From Sneathiellales bacterium (GTDB lineage Bacteria > Pseudomonadota > Alphaproteobacteria > JANQFL01), in assembly GCA_028277845.1 (NCBI GenBank), contig JANQFL010000019.1:1-35911 (forward strand): a stretch of 35,911 nt of DNA. The letters run 5' to 3'. Below the pieces are notes generated by a model, which had not been told where the DNA came from, did not search any database, and worked only from the letters and a program-made list of their open reading frames with translations. The translations under genes and the position numbers were made by a program. Positions 1 through 8,618 of the stretch are shown in pieces (position 1 is the first letter of the stretch; the number at the start of each line of letters is the position of its first letter).

Positions 1-47
1 ACCTTTGCCCACGGCATGGCTCCCCTCCGAAAAGAAACTCATGCCTA

Positions 48-923
48 GTGTGTCAACCATGTCCCCGAACACCTGTCAGCTATGTCTCCGGTCCATACAG
101 CGTGCCCATGCATGACGTCGCCTGGAGCGCCGGTGGCATCCTCGATTACATCGACGTTCTGCGCCAGGTGCATGAGGACTATATCCGCGCCGGTGCAGAG
201 ATCATCATCGCCAATACCTTCGCCACGTCACGTTACATGCTCGAGGCCGCCGGCATGGGCGACAAGGTCGGTCTGGTGAATGTTGCGGCCGTGAATGCGG
301 CCTTGGCCGCACGGGACAGCGTGTCCAGCGGCCGCGATATCTGGGTGGCCGGGTCGATCTCGCCCATGGCGCCCTATGACGATTCCGATCAGACACCGGA
401 CATGGCGACGATGACGGCCAGTTTCCGCGAACAGGCCAGGATCCTGGCGGATTCCGGGGTCGATTTCATCGCCCTCGAGATGATGCGCGACATCGATCAC
501 ACCCGGGCCGCCATCGAATCGGTGCAGGCCGTGGGATTGCCGCTCTGGGTCGGGTATTCCTGCGGTATCGATGGTTCCGGCACGGTCAAGATGGTGCCCA
601 GGCTCGGCGGTGAATACCGGCTGGAAGACGTGGTGAAACAGGTCCGGGTGCCGGACGACGCCGTGATCGCGATCATGCATACCCAGGTTGAGGACACATC
701 GGCCGCACTCGATATCCTGATGGCCGAATGGCACGGCCGGGTCGCCGCGTATCCCCACAGCGGCCATTTCCAGATGCCCCACTGGCAGTTTCAGGCCGTC
801 ATGACGCCCGATGAATTTCTGGCGCACGCCCGCCGGTGGCTCGGCAAGGGTATCCGCGCCGTGGGCGGATGCTGCGGAATTGGGCCCGAACACATACGCG
901 TCCTGGCCAGCGAACTGGCTTGA
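48..923 (+). CDS. Homocysteine S-methyltransferase family protein, atypical (5' end uncertain)
   Basis: This is a (betaalpha)8-barrel methyltransferase of the BHMT/MmuM family, which normally moves a methyl group to homocysteine using zinc held by three cysteines. The family core is clear from 'WSAGGILDYIDVLRQVH' (residue 26 on) through 'AGAEIIIANTFATSR' to the zinc pair in GGCCG (Cys275-Cys276). Two things are odd. The place where the first zinc cysteine is expected reads IMHTQVED, with His211 instead. The N-terminal DGGxGTEL homocysteine-binding motif, expected about 12 residues before VPM, is replaced by unrelated sequence. The first in-frame start is GTG at 48, but the frame stays open to the first base of the window, so the true start may lie outside. 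I would not assign methionine synthesis to it; a related or inactive methyltransferase is equally possible. Confidence 0.72.
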   Translation: MCQPCPRTPVSYVSGPYSVPMHDVAWSAGGILDYIDVLRQVHEDYIRAGAEIIIANTFATSRYMLEAAGMGDKVGLVNVAAVNAALAARDSVSSGRDIWVAGSISPMAPYDDSDQTPDMATMTASFREQARILADSGVDFIALEMMRDIDHTRAAIESVQAVGLPLWVGYSCGIDGSGTVKMVPRLGGEYRLEDVVKQVRVPDDAVIAIMHTQVEDTSAALDILMAEWHGRVAAYPHSGHFQMPHWQFQAVMTPDEFLAHARRWLGKGIRAVGGCCGIGPEHIRVLASELA

Positions 924-1031
924 ACCGTGCGGGAAATCCGCCGGCATGGCGGGCATGCGCATTGGGAATTGGTCAAATCTGCTGCCGTTTAATAGGTTAG
1001 ACGTTCCTGTAGAGTTCGATTGCGAGGGTAC

Positions 1032-2261
1032 ATGGCGGACAAGAGCGACAACGGAACCCGGTCCTGGCGGGATATCAAGGCCATCAGCCTGATCGGCCTG
1101 GCGCACGGCAACAGCCATTTCTTTCAGCTTGTATTGCCGCCGCTGTTCCCGTTCATGATCGCCGATTTCGATGTCGGCTACACCGAACTGGGCGCCATGA
1201 TGACCGTGTTCTACGTGTCGTCCGGACTGGCCCAGCCGGTGGCCGGTTTTGTCGTCGACCGTTTCGGCGCGCGGCAGGTGCTGATCATCGGCATGGCGCT
1301 CTATTCGGCGGCCATTCTGCTGGCCGGAACATTGTCCGAGTTCTGGATGTTCTTCCCAGTCGCCGTGCTCATCGGGCTGGGCAACAGCGTCTATCACCCG
1401 GCCGACTACACCATTCTCGGCGCCACCGTGTCCCAGGAACGGCTCGGCCGTGCGTTCAGCGTGCACACGTTCGGCGGCAATCTTGGCTGGGCGGCGGCGC
1501 CGGTGTTCATGCTCACGATGCAGGCGATGGTCGGCTGGCGCGGCGCCTTGCTGGCGGCCGGCGCGGTGGGCGTGTTCGTCACGGTGCTCTTGATCCTCAA
1601 CCGGCACGATCTGCGCGAGGAAAAGGACGGCGCCGACAAGGACGAGGCACAACCGGCGGCCGGCCTGGCGCCGCTGATCAACCTGCCCGTCATGATGTGC
1701 TTCATGTACTTCACCCTGACGGCGGCATCGCTGATCGCCCTGAAAGCCTTCCTGCCGGCGACGTTGGAATCCCTGCACGGTACGCCGCTGTCGGCGGGCA
1801 ATACGGCCCTGACCGGATATCTGGTCAGTGCCGCGGTCGGCGTGCTGCTGGGCGGCGTCCTGGTCGACCGGCAGTTCAAGCACAATGTGGTCATCGTGTT
1901 CGGCATGATCGGTGCATCCGCGTTGTTCGCCGTAGTGGCGCTGATGACCTTGCCGCCGCTGGCCCTGATCGTGATCATCGCGTCCTCGGGTTTCCTGCTG
2001 GGCGTGACGACCCCGTCGCGGGACATGCTGGTGCGTTCGGCGACGCCCAAGGGCGCGACCGGGCGGGTCTTCGGCTTCGTCTATTCCGGCCTGGATGCCG
2101 GCGCCGCCCTGGCGCCGATCACCATCGGCATCCTGCTGGACGGCGGCGAGCCGGTCTACGTCATCTGGTTCATCACCGGCGCGCTGTTCCTGGCCGTGTT
2201 CACCGTCCTGTCGGTACGCTCACGCCGGCCCCAGCCGGAAGGCGAACCGGTCCGGGCGTGA
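1032..2261 (+). CDS. MFS transporter, 12 TM
   Basis: This is a major facilitator superfamily permease of about 409 residues, a normal length for 12 membrane helices. The helix 2-3 loop shows the MFS signature in degenerate form ('GFVVDRFGARQVLI', residues ~75-90), and hydrophobic stretches alternate regularly along the chain. The start region ('LIGLAHGNSHFFQLVLPPL') and 'GNSVYHPADYTILG' resemble the fosmidomycin-resistance (Fsr) type subgroup, but this does not fix a substrate. A charged, K/D/E-rich cytoplasmic loop ('REEKDGADKDEAQ') separates the two six-helix halves. The ATG at 1032 is preferred over an in-frame TTG at 1020 because GAGGGT lies just upstream. It is followed 86 bases later by a second, unrelated MFS gene, so the two may be co-transcribed. 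The substrate is unknown. Confidence 0.87.
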   Translation: MADKSDNGTRSWRDIKAISLIGLAHGNSHFFQLVLPPLFPFMIADFDVGYTELGAMMTVFYVSSGLAQPVAGFVVDRFGARQVLIIGMALYSAAILLAGTLSEFWMFFPVAVLIGLGNSVYHPADYTILGATVSQERLGRAFSVHTFGGNLGWAAAPVFMLTMQAMVGWRGALLAAGAVGVFVTVLLILNRHDLREEKDGADKDEAQPAAGLAPLINLPVMMCFMYFTLTAASLIALKAFLPATLESLHGTPLSAGNTALTGYLVSAAVGVLLGGVLVDRQFKHNVVIVFGMIGASALFAVVALMTLPPLALIVIIASSGFLLGVTTPSRDMLVRSATPKGATGRVFGFVYSGLDAGAALAPITIGILLDGGEPVYVIWFITGALFLAVFTVLSVRSRRPQPEGEPVRA

Positions 2262-2347
2262 GCCCGCGTTCTTCGCTTTATTGTTGGGTGAAGAACCGGT
2301 AACACCTCTGCATGTCCGCGACGCACCCTGAGACTGTCGGAAGCCCA

Positions 2348-3502
2348 ATGAAAATGGCCGTCCGGCTGGCTCTGTTCTATGGCACCGCGTTCACGATCGT
2401 CGGTTTGATCATGCCGTTCTGGCCGGTGTGGCTGGAGGCGCGGGGACTGAGCACCGAGGAAATCGGTATCGTCCTGGCGGCCGGCATGTGGGCCAAGGTC
2501 GCCGCCAATCCGGTCGCCGGCTGGCTGGCCGACCATTACGGTCAACGTAAACGCCTGATCGTCATATTCGGGCTCACCTCGACGGCGCTCTATTTCTGCT
2601 ATCTCTTCACAGACACGTTCTGGACGATCCTGCTGGTGGCGGTGCTGTTCGGATTGACCACGGCGTCGATCATGCCGCTGGGCGACAATCTGACCCTGAT
2701 GGCGTCGAGCCGGTATCAGCTCGACTATGGCCGCATCCGGCTGTGGGGATCGGTCAGTTTCATCGCCGCCACCTATGTGGGCGGCGCCGTGCTGCTGGAC
2801 GCCGATCCGAAATGGATTTTGTGGTCGATCATCGCGTCGCATCTGGTTTCGGTTACCTGTATTCTGGGGCTACCGGATTTACGGCCCCAGAAACTGGAGC
2901 CGGGCAGCCGGCTCGGCGACATCGGCCGGCTGTTTCGCAATCGCGCGTTCCTCATATTTCTGTTGTGCGCCAGTTGCCTGCAGGTCAGCCACGCCGTTTT
3001 GTACGGTTTCGGCACCCTGCATTGGCGCGACGCCGGGATCGGCGGCACCATGATCGGCCTGCTGTGGGCGATCGGCGTCGTTGCCGAGATCGCCTTGTTC
3101 GCCGTCTCGGGCCGTGCGGTGCGCCGCTTGGGGCCGGCTATGCTGCTGGCCATCGCCGGCCTGGCGGGCGTCGTGCGCTGGATCCTGACCGCCCATACCA
3201 CCGACGTGTCGCTCCTGGTGGCCGGTCAGGTGCTGCACGGCCTGACCTTCGGCGCGGCACATCTCGGCGCCATGCACTATCTCGTCCGATCCGTGCCCCA
3301 GTCGGTTTCGGCATCGGCGCAGGTGCTCTACTCGGCCTTGCCCCTGGGCATCGGTTTCGGCCTGGCCATGCCCCTGTCCGGTATTGCCTACGGCCGCTAC
3401 GCCGGCGACGCGTTCTTCTTCATGGCGGCCTTATCGACCTTGGGTTTGCTGCTGGCGCTGGCGCTCAGACGGATCGCGCCGACCGGCACCGAACGCAAAT
3501 GA
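2348..3502 (+). CDS. MFS transporter, HcaT/MFS_1-like family
   Basis: This is an integral membrane transporter of the MFS_1-like group that includes the 3-phenylpropionate permease HcaT. The start 'LALFYGTAFTIVGLIMPF' followed by 'WPVWLEARGLSTEEIGIVL' is typical: helix 1, then the P-F-W-P-V-W-L motif and the 'G-L-S/T-x-x-x-I-G' loop. The A-motif equivalent is 'AGWLADHYGQRKRLI'. The later segment 'YGRIRLWGSVSFI' is also characteristic of the family. About 384 residues fit 12 helices. The ATG at 2348 is chosen because GGAAG precedes it and helix 1 begins at once. An upstream in-frame ATG at 2312 would add 12 polar residues and has no visible ribosome site. HcaT-like similarity does not prove an aromatic acid substrate. 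Confidence 0.85.
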   Translation: MKMAVRLALFYGTAFTIVGLIMPFWPVWLEARGLSTEEIGIVLAAGMWAKVAANPVAGWLADHYGQRKRLIVIFGLTSTALYFCYLFTDTFWTILLVAVLFGLTTASIMPLGDNLTLMASSRYQLDYGRIRLWGSVSFIAATYVGGAVLLDADPKWILWSIIASHLVSVTCILGLPDLRPQKLEPGSRLGDIGRLFRNRAFLIFLLCASCLQVSHAVLYGFGTLHWRDAGIGGTMIGLLWAIGVVAEIALFAVSGRAVRRLGPAMLLAIAGLAGVVRWILTAHTTDVSLLVAGQVLHGLTFGAAHLGAMHYLVRSVPQSVSASAQVLYSALPLGIGFGLAMPLSGIAYGRYAGDAFFFMAALSTLGLLLALALRRIAPTGTERK

Positions 3503-3571
3503 AAGCCATTCTCGATTGATCCTCAATAACTTGGCTTGACGTGTTCGATCATTACGCCATGATGACGCCCG

Positions 3572-4594
3572 ATGTTACGTTGCTTATTGTCTTTTCTCGC
3601 ACCAATACTCGTCATCGGCTCCGCCGTTGCCGAGGATATCAAGATTCACTCACTGGCGCTGGCATCGGGCATTGACGCCATATCGGTCCGTGACGATGGC
3701 GTCATTGTCGTGGAGGACAAGGAGCGCCGGCGATTCGGCCTGTCCTTCAGCGGCAACAGCCCCATTCTGCAGACATTGCGCGACCCCGACTCATCGTCGA
3801 ATCCTTCAAAAAGCGATGGCCTGCCCGACGGCGAAACCGCAAAGGGGCGGGGCGCCATCGCCGAAGCGTGGCTGGCCGGTCCGACTGGACGGTACAACCA
3901 CGGCGTCCTCGGCGATGCCGTAGAGGCCTCGGAAGTGCGGGTCGCATGGCGCGACGGTGGCTCGGGCCGTTTTCCGGCTGGGGAAGATGCCGTATTCGAG
4001 GACCGCATGGTCCGGATGGCCGACGTGGACGGCGATGGTTCCGAAGACCTGGTCGTCGTTCGCTCCTATCTGGAGAAGGGGGCCGCGGTGCTCGCCATCC
4101 GCGCCCAGGACGGCGTGCTCTCGGTTCTCGGAGAGAGCGAACCCATCGGCCGCCCCAACCGTTGGCTCAATCCCGTCGGCATTGCCGATTTCGACGGCGA
4201 TCGGAAGCCCGAAATCGCGGTCGTGACCACACCGCACATCGGCGGCACGCTGCGGTTCTATCAGTTGCGCCGAGGCCGCCTGGTCGAGGAACTCAGCCAA
4301 CCGGGCTATTCCAACCATATTCTGGGATCGCGTGTTCTGGATATGGCGGTCGTGCTGGATCTCAACGGCGATGAGGTCAGCGATATCCTGTTGCCGGCCG
4401 ACGATCTCCGCCGTCTCGTCGCGGTGACGGCCAACAGGGGGGAAATGACCGTCCTGTGGGAACTGCGCCATCAGTCGCCGGTCGTCACGTCGGTGCTGGC
4501 GCGGGACATCGAGGGCGATGGCCTTCCCGATATCGTCTATGGTCTGGAAGACGGCACGTTGGTGCTGATCAGCCGTAAGGTGCGATCCAACTAA
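3572..4594 (+). CDS. Secreted FG-GAP/VCBS-repeat protein
   Basis: This is an exported protein of 340 residues. Residues 1-20 form a signal peptide ('MLRCLLSFLAPILVIGSAVA', cleavage near AVA-ED). Four acidic repeats follow in the second half: 'DVDGDGSEDLVVV' (~151), 'DFDGDRKPEIAVV' (~206), 'DLNGDEVSDILL' (~262) and 'DIEGDGLPDIVYG' (~312). This D-x-[DN]-G-D pattern is the calcium-binding loop of FG-GAP/VCBS beta-propeller blades, so a calcium-stabilised partial propeller in the periplasm or envelope is likely. The N-terminal 140 residues show nothing I recognise. It ends 21 bases from the convergent gene at 4616-4978. The ligand and role are unknown. Confidence 0.8.
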   Translation: MLRCLLSFLAPILVIGSAVAEDIKIHSLALASGIDAISVRDDGVIVVEDKERRRFGLSFSGNSPILQTLRDPDSSSNPSKSDGLPDGETAKGRGAIAEAWLAGPTGRYNHGVLGDAVEASEVRVAWRDGGSGRFPAGEDAVFEDRMVRMADVDGDGSEDLVVVRSYLEKGAAVLAIRAQDGVLSVLGESEPIGRPNRWLNPVGIADFDGDRKPEIAVVTTPHIGGTLRFYQLRRGRLVEELSQPGYSNHILGSRVLDMAVVLDLNGDEVSDILLPADDLRRLVAVTANRGEMTVLWELRHQSPVVTSVLARDIEGDGLPDIVYGLEDGTLVLISRKVRSN

Positions 4595-4615
4595 ATTCGA
4601 AGACCCGGCATCGGG

Positions 4616-4978
4616 TTACATCGCCGCGTATTGCGCGCCCGGCCCCTGTTTCCGTGCGAGCCAGGCACCGGCTGTCGCGCGGTGCTCGGGATCGATGGAA
4701 TTGGCATAAATATGGGCCTGCTCGACGCATTCGATATCGAATCCGCCGAGCCGTTCGATCATGGCGGCAACGAAGTTGGGAAACACCTCGCACAGCTCTT
4801 CCATGGACGGGAAGTCTTCAGTTAGCTGGTCATGGATGTCGTTGAGGGCCGCCAGGCGTTGTGCCCATGTCATGGGGCGCAAAATCGGTGTCCACCGCGC
4901 CGAGAGTTCCTCGACGATCGGGGCCGGTCCGCTGCCGTTCGCGGTAAGCGACGGTATTTGAGGCGATGCGGCAGACAT
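4616..4978 (-). CDS. Conserved-looking hypothetical protein, ~120 aa
   Basis: I do not recognise this 120-residue soluble protein. It has no signal peptide or membrane segment. The N-terminal 25 residues are rich in Pro, Ser and Ala and probably disordered. The rest is amphipathic and likely helical ('MTWAQRLAALNDIHDQL', 'MEELCEVFPNFVAAMIERL'). Two cysteines (in ELCEVF and IECVEQ) do not form a metal motif. It is read as a real gene because it has a good ATG, an even residue composition and ends just short of a convergent gene. The AT-rich region on its 5' side is the likely promoter region. It could belong to a narrow alphaproteobacterial family. Confidence 0.6.
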   Translation of the reverse strand: MSAASPQIPSLTANGSGPAPIVEELSARWTPILRPMTWAQRLAALNDIHDQLTEDFPSMEELCEVFPNFVAAMIERLGGFDIECVEQAHIYANSIDPEHRATAGAWLARKQGPGAQYAAM

Positions 4979-5305
4979 ACCTAAAGCTTATCCGAGTTTA
5001 CATCGTCACACAATTTCCAGTTCTTCACTTAAGCGCAATGTTTGTTGATTTCCAGCCCTTCTATTGCGCAAATGTCACAAAAATATCACTGAATAATCAA
5101 TTGGTTGACTGAATCGATGGCATTCTTAACCTTTGGTCGGGGCGCGGCGATTTGCCGTAACGGGTCAAAGTTCTTCCGACTTATACACGCGACGATTATT
5201 AACCATATTTTTGTGTAAAAAATCGCGATTCCCACGCCCTGCCGCACTTGCTTGGGCCACAAAAGGCGGCTAACGTCCGCTCAAGCATAAACGAATAAAG
5301 TAACC
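4979..5305. other. AT-rich divergent intergenic region
   Basis: These 327 bases separate the minus-strand small gene from the plus-strand ABC importer operon and are clearly more AT-rich than the genes around them. I see no convincing ORF or RNA gene. Weak promoter-like pairs exist on the plus strand (TTGACT at 5105-5110 without a good -10; TTCCGA at 5174-5179 with TATTAA at 5197-5202, spacing 17). A 10-bp palindrome AATCGCGATT lies at 5221-5230 region. It most likely carries the promoters of both flanking transcripts. Confidence 0.4.
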
Positions 5306-6115
5306 ATGCGGGGATACGTGGCGGGAAACGGCGCGGCAAGCGGAGCCAACGGCAAGATTGCCCTTGATGTCAAAGATCTTCACAAGAGTTTTGGTTCGCT
5401 TGAAGTATTAAAGGGCGTTTCGGTGACGGCCCATGAAGGGGACGTCATTTCGATGATCGGTTCATCGGGGTCCGGCAAAAGCACCTTCCTTCGTTGCATC
5501 AATCTTTTGGAAACCCCGGATTCGGGAGAGGTCCGTGTCGGTGGCGAACTGATCGCCATGCGCCAACGCCGCGACGGCCGGGCCGAGCCCGCCGACCGCA
5601 AACAGGTCGACCGAATCCGCAGCCGTCTCGGCATGGTGTTCCAGAGCTTCAATCTGTGGTCGCACATGTCGGTCCTGGAGAACGTCATAGAGGCGCCGGT
5701 GCATGTCTTGAAGGTGCCCAAGGCGGACGCCGTCGCGCGTGGCGAGGCGTTGCTCGAAAAAGTCGGCATCGCCGACAAACGCGGGCACTATCCGAGTCAT
5801 CTGTCCGGCGGCCAGCAGCAGCGCGCGGCGATCGCGCGGGCCCTGGCGATGGAACCCGACGTTCTGTTGTTCGACGAACCGACGTCGGCGCTCGATCCGG
5901 AACTGGTGGGCGAAGTGCTCAAAGTCATGCGCGACCTGGCCGACGAGGGCCGCACCATGATCGTGGTGACCCACGAAATGGGATTTGCCCGCGAGGCGTC
6001 GTCGCGGGTGATCTTCCTGCATGAAGGCCGGGTCGAGGAAGAGGGCACACCGGAGCAGGTGTTCGACAATCCCCGTTCCGGCCGCATGAGGCAGTTTTTT
6101 TCGAGTCAGTTGTGA
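5306..6115 (+). CDS. Polar amino acid ABC transporter, ATP-binding protein
   Basis: This is the cytoplasmic ATPase of a GlnQ/HisP/ArtP-type importer. Walker A is GSSGSGKST (residues 52-60), the Q-loop is '[16 protein letters not shown]' (~108-123), the ABC signature is LSGGQQQ (166-172), Walker B is VLLFDEP (186-192) and the switch histidine is in VVTHEMGFA. The sequence '[13 protein letters not shown]' is typical of the histidine/arginine/glutamate (PAAT) group. There is a non-conserved N-terminal extension of about 16 residues before '[13 protein letters not shown]', so a later start is possible. It is the first gene of a four-gene unit with the binding protein and two permeases. A short GC-rich hairpin (6123-6147) follows it. 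Confidence 0.93.
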   Translation: MRGYVAGNGAASGANGKIALDVKDLHKSFGSLEVLKGVSVTAHEGDVISMIGSSGSGKSTFLRCINLLETPDSGEVRVGGELIAMRQRRDGRAEPADRKQVDRIRSRLGMVFQSFNLWSHMSVLENVIEAPVHVLKVPKADAVARGEALLEKVGIADKRGHYPSHLSGGQQQRAAIARALAMEPDVLLFDEPTSALDPELVGEVLKVMRDLADEGRTMIVVTHEMGFAREASSRVIFLHEGRVEEEGTPEQVFDNPRSGRMRQFFSSQL

Positions 6116-6122
6116 GTTTCCG

Positions 6123-6147
6123 GCCGGGGGATCGGGCTTGCCCCGGC
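6123..6147 (+). repeat. Intercistronic hairpin between ATPase and binding-protein genes
   Basis: GCCGGGG at 6123-6129 pairs with CCCCGGC at 6141-6147 over an 11-base loop. There is no following T-run, so it is more likely an mRNA-stability or processing element than a full terminator. Confidence 0.4.
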
Positions 6148-6228
6148 GAATATCGGAGCATAACAAGAGCCCAAGAGTAATCGCCATCGGTGATGGCAAG
6201 GCATCGACAAAAATCAGGGAGTGTTGTC

Positions 6229-7002
6229 ATGAAAAAATTGTTTGCGATTGCGGCCGCGGCCGCCATTTCGATCGGCCTGGCGACGGCCGGCGCCGACGCG
6301 GCGGGCAAGAAGGTCCGCATCGGGACGGAGGGCGCCTATCCGCCGTTCAACTTCTATGATTCCGACAAGAACCTGGTCGGCTTCGACGTCGACATCGCCA
6401 AGGCGTTGTGCGAACGGGCCGGTTTCGAGTGCACCTTCGTCGCCCAGGACTGGGACGGTATCATTCCCGGCCTGCTGGCCAAGAAATACGATGCCATCAT
6501 CGCGTCCATGTCGATTACCGAAGAACGCAAGAAGCGCGTCGACTTCACCGGCAAGTACTACAACACGCCGGCCCGCTTCATCGCGTCGAAGGGCAATAAG
6601 CTGGATACCTCGCCGGCCGGCATGAAGGGCAAGAACATCGGCGCCCAGCGGTCGACCACGCATTCGAGCTACCTGGAAGACAATTACGGCGGCTCGAACC
6701 TCAAGTTCTACGCCACCCAGGACGAAGCCAATCTCGACTTGGTGTCCGGCCGCCTGGACGCCATTCTGGCCGACTCCATCGTTCTCTGGGAGTGGATGGA
6801 AAAAACCGACGACGGCAAGTGCTGCGAATTCGTCGGCGCCACCATCAACGACGTCAAATGGTTCGGCGAAGGCGCCGGTATCGCCATCCGTAAGGGCGAA
6901 GGCGACCTGAAGGCTGCGTTCGACAAGGCGATCAAGGAAATCCGCGCCGACGGAACGTACAAGAAAATCAACGACAAGTACTTCCCGTTCGACGTTTATT
7001 GA
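6229..7002 (+). CDS. Polar amino acid ABC transporter, periplasmic substrate-binding protein
   Basis: This is a family 3 solute-binding protein of 257 residues. The signal peptide is about residues 1-24 ('MKKLFAIAAAAAISIGLATA', cleavage near ADA-AG). Family 3 landmarks follow: 'VRIGTEGAYPPFNFYD' and 'LVGFDVDIAKALCERAG' in lobe 1, 'YDAIIASMSITEERKKRVDF' before the hinge, and a return hinge with 'GEGAGIAIRKGEGDL'. It binds a polar amino acid in the periplasm; arginine, lysine, ornithine or histidine are typical for this type, but the ligand cannot be fixed here. The ATG at 6229 is preferred over an upstream ATG at 6190 because AGGGAG stands 7 bases before it and the signal peptide starts there. 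It is followed by a strong hairpin, a common way to keep binding protein in excess over permease. Confidence 0.93.
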   Translation: MKKLFAIAAAAAISIGLATAGADAAGKKVRIGTEGAYPPFNFYDSDKNLVGFDVDIAKALCERAGFECTFVAQDWDGIIPGLLAKKYDAIIASMSITEERKKRVDFTGKYYNTPARFIASKGNKLDTSPAGMKGKNIGAQRSTTHSSYLEDNYGGSNLKFYATQDEANLDLVSGRLDAILADSIVLWEWMEKTDDGKCCEFVGATINDVKWFGEGAGIAIRKGEGDLKAAFDKAIKEIRADGTYKKINDKYFPFDVY

Positions 7003-7028
7003 TCGGGAAAATCGGATCGAAGGGATAG

Positions 7029-7054
7029 GGGCCGGCCGGTTGACAGGCCGGCCC
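7029..7054 (+). repeat. Intercistronic hairpin between binding-protein and permease genes
   Basis: GGGCCGGCC (7029-7037) and GGCCGGCCC (7046-7054) form a perfect 9-bp stem with an 8-base loop (GGTTGACA), and no T-run follows. This position, between an abundant periplasmic binding protein and its permeases, is where stabilising or partially terminating hairpins are found in other ABC operons. The functional reading is inference. Confidence 0.5.
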
Positions 7055-7079
7055 TTGCCCGGCGACCATCCCCAGTATC

Positions 7080-7790
7080 GTGGAAACACTGTATCTTTTT
7101 TCGTTTGGTGCCGCCGGTTGGGGTGATGAACTGGCGGAGGGAGCGTGGCTCACCATCCGGCTGGCCGCCGTGTCCCTGGTGTTCGGCATCGTCATCGGCC
7201 TGCTGGGTGCCGGCGCCAAAATGTCGAAACTGGCGGCGCTGCGCTTTGTCGCCGACGTCTATACGACGCTCGTGCGCGGCACGCCGGAACTGCTCATTAT
7301 CCTGGTCGTCTTTTACGGCGGCAGCTTTGCCCTGCAGGAGATATTCTCCTGGTTCGGGCAGGATGAATATATTGAGGTCAATGCCTTCGCGGCCGGCGTT
7401 TTTGCCCTGAGTGTCGTCTTCGGTGCGTTCGCGACCGAGGTATTTCGCGGCGCTTTCCAGGCCATTCATGTCGGACAGATCGAAGCCGCGCGGGCGTGCG
7501 GTATGTCCCGCTGGCTGATATTCCGCCGTATCCAATTGCCACAGGTCTGGCGATTCGCCCTGCCGGGGCTCGGCAATCTCTGGCTGATCCTGATCAAGGA
7601 CACCACGCTGGTCTCCATTATCGCGCTGGACGAACTCATTCGTAAAACGCAGATCGCCGTTGGTGCCACCAAGCAGCCCTTTACGTTTTTCGCAGCGGCG
7701 GCGCTGATCTATCTGGTTCTGACCATCATCTCCATGTACGCCATCGGCCGCATGGAACGGGTGGCCAATCGTGGCGTGCGGAGGGCCTGA
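7080..7790 (+). CDS. Polar amino acid ABC transporter, permease 1
   Basis: This is an integral membrane subunit of the HisQ/ArtQ type, 236 residues with about five helices. It carries the PAAT permease features: 'GAWLTIRLAAVSLVFGIVIG' near the N-terminus, 'TLVRGTPELLIILVVFYG' (~62-80), and the EAA loop 'QIEAARACGMSRWLIFRRI' (~137-156), which contacts the ATPase. The start is GTG at 7080; no ATG fits, and the reading begins directly before helix 1. It is translated just ahead of the second permease (2 bases between stop and start), so the two subunits are probably made in equal amounts and form a heterodimer. Confidence 0.9.
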   Translation: METLYLFSFGAAGWGDELAEGAWLTIRLAAVSLVFGIVIGLLGAGAKMSKLAALRFVADVYTTLVRGTPELLIILVVFYGGSFALQEIFSWFGQDEYIEVNAFAAGVFALSVVFGAFATEVFRGAFQAIHVGQIEAARACGMSRWLIFRRIQLPQVWRFALPGLGNLWLILIKDTTLVSIIALDELIRKTQIAVGATKQPFTFFAAAALIYLVLTIISMYAIGRMERVANRGVRRA

Positions 7791-7792
7791 CG

Positions 7793-8563
7793 ATGGGCGT
7801 GACCTTTCAGGATATCCTGGACCTTTTCATATCGAGCCTTCCGAAATTCGCCTCCGGCACTTTGTTGACCGTGGAGCTGGTCGGTATCGCGCTGATCATC
7901 GGCGGCCTGCTGGCCATTCCCATCGCCCTGGCGCGGGTCTCGAACAATCCTCTCCTGTGGACGCCGGCGTATGGCTATATCTTCTTCTTCCGGGGCACGC
8001 CGCTGCTGGTGCAAATTTTCCTCGTGTACTACGGCTCCGGCCAGTTCCGGCACTTTTTCGAGGATATCGGACTGTGGACCGCTCTGCGTGAAGCGTATTG
8101 GTGCGCCATTATCACTTTGTCGCTGAACACGGCCGGCTATACGGCGGAAATCCTGCGCGGCGGGATCCAGGCGGTTCCTCATGGCGAAGTCGAGGCGGCC
8201 AAAGCCGCCGGCATGTCCCGTTCCCTGATCTATCGCCGGGTCATCTTTCCCCGGGCCTACCGCATCGCCATGCCCGCCTATGGCAACGAAATCATTTTCA
8301 TGATCAAGGGCAGCGCCCTGGTCAGTTTCATCGCATTGTTCGATCTTATGGGTTGGACCCGCGCCATTTTCGCCCGCTCGTTCGGGCTCGAGGTTTATGT
8401 CTACGCAGCGGTCATCTATCTGGTGTTGACCTATCTCGTCAGCCGGCTGATCAAGTTCGTGGAGTACAGGCTCAGTCCGGATCTGCGTCCGCCACCGGAT
8501 GCCAAGGCCGGGGAGAAGATAGCCGAGCCTGTACAAACGGAAACCGTCGTAATCGGTCGGTAA
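7793..8563 (+). CDS. Polar amino acid ABC transporter, permease 2
   Basis: This is the partner permease (HisM/ArtM type), 256 residues. Landmarks are 'GTLLTVELVGIALIIGGLL', 'YIFFFRGTPLLVQIFLVYYG' (~62-81), 'GGIQAVPHGEVEAAKAAG' and the EAA loop continuing into 'MSRSLIYRRVIFPRAYRIAM'. The last 30 residues are a charged cytoplasmic tail that is not conserved in the family. It closes the four-gene importer unit. The following epimerase gene starts 55 bases later with its own ribosome site and may or may not share the transcript. Confidence 0.92.
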   Translation: MGVTFQDILDLFISSLPKFASGTLLTVELVGIALIIGGLLAIPIALARVSNNPLLWTPAYGYIFFFRGTPLLVQIFLVYYGSGQFRHFFEDIGLWTALREAYWCAIITLSLNTAGYTAEILRGGIQAVPHGEVEAAKAAGMSRSLIYRRVIFPRAYRIAMPAYGNEIIFMIKGSALVSFIALFDLMGWTRAIFARSFGLEVYVYAAVIYLVLTYLVSRLIKFVEYRLSPDLRPPPDAKAGEKIAEPVQTETVVIGR

Positions 8564-8618
8564 CCATCCGTCGGATAGGGTATCCGTCTTAATCGCTGCG
8601 GAAAGAGGGGCTTGCTGG

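Noticed and set aside
228-1883. 551-codon minus-strand frame over the methyltransferase and first MFS gene
   Set aside because: Crosses two real genes and their intergenic gap; His/Gln/Arg-rich shadow typical of GC-rich genomes.
4605-4618. ACCCG-GCAT-CGGGT as terminator between convergent genes
   Set aside because: Only a 5-bp stem and no T-run on either side.
5221-5230. 10-bp palindrome AATCGCGATT as an operator
   Set aside because: Single short copy without a partner site or defined promoter; can occur by chance in an AT-rich gap.
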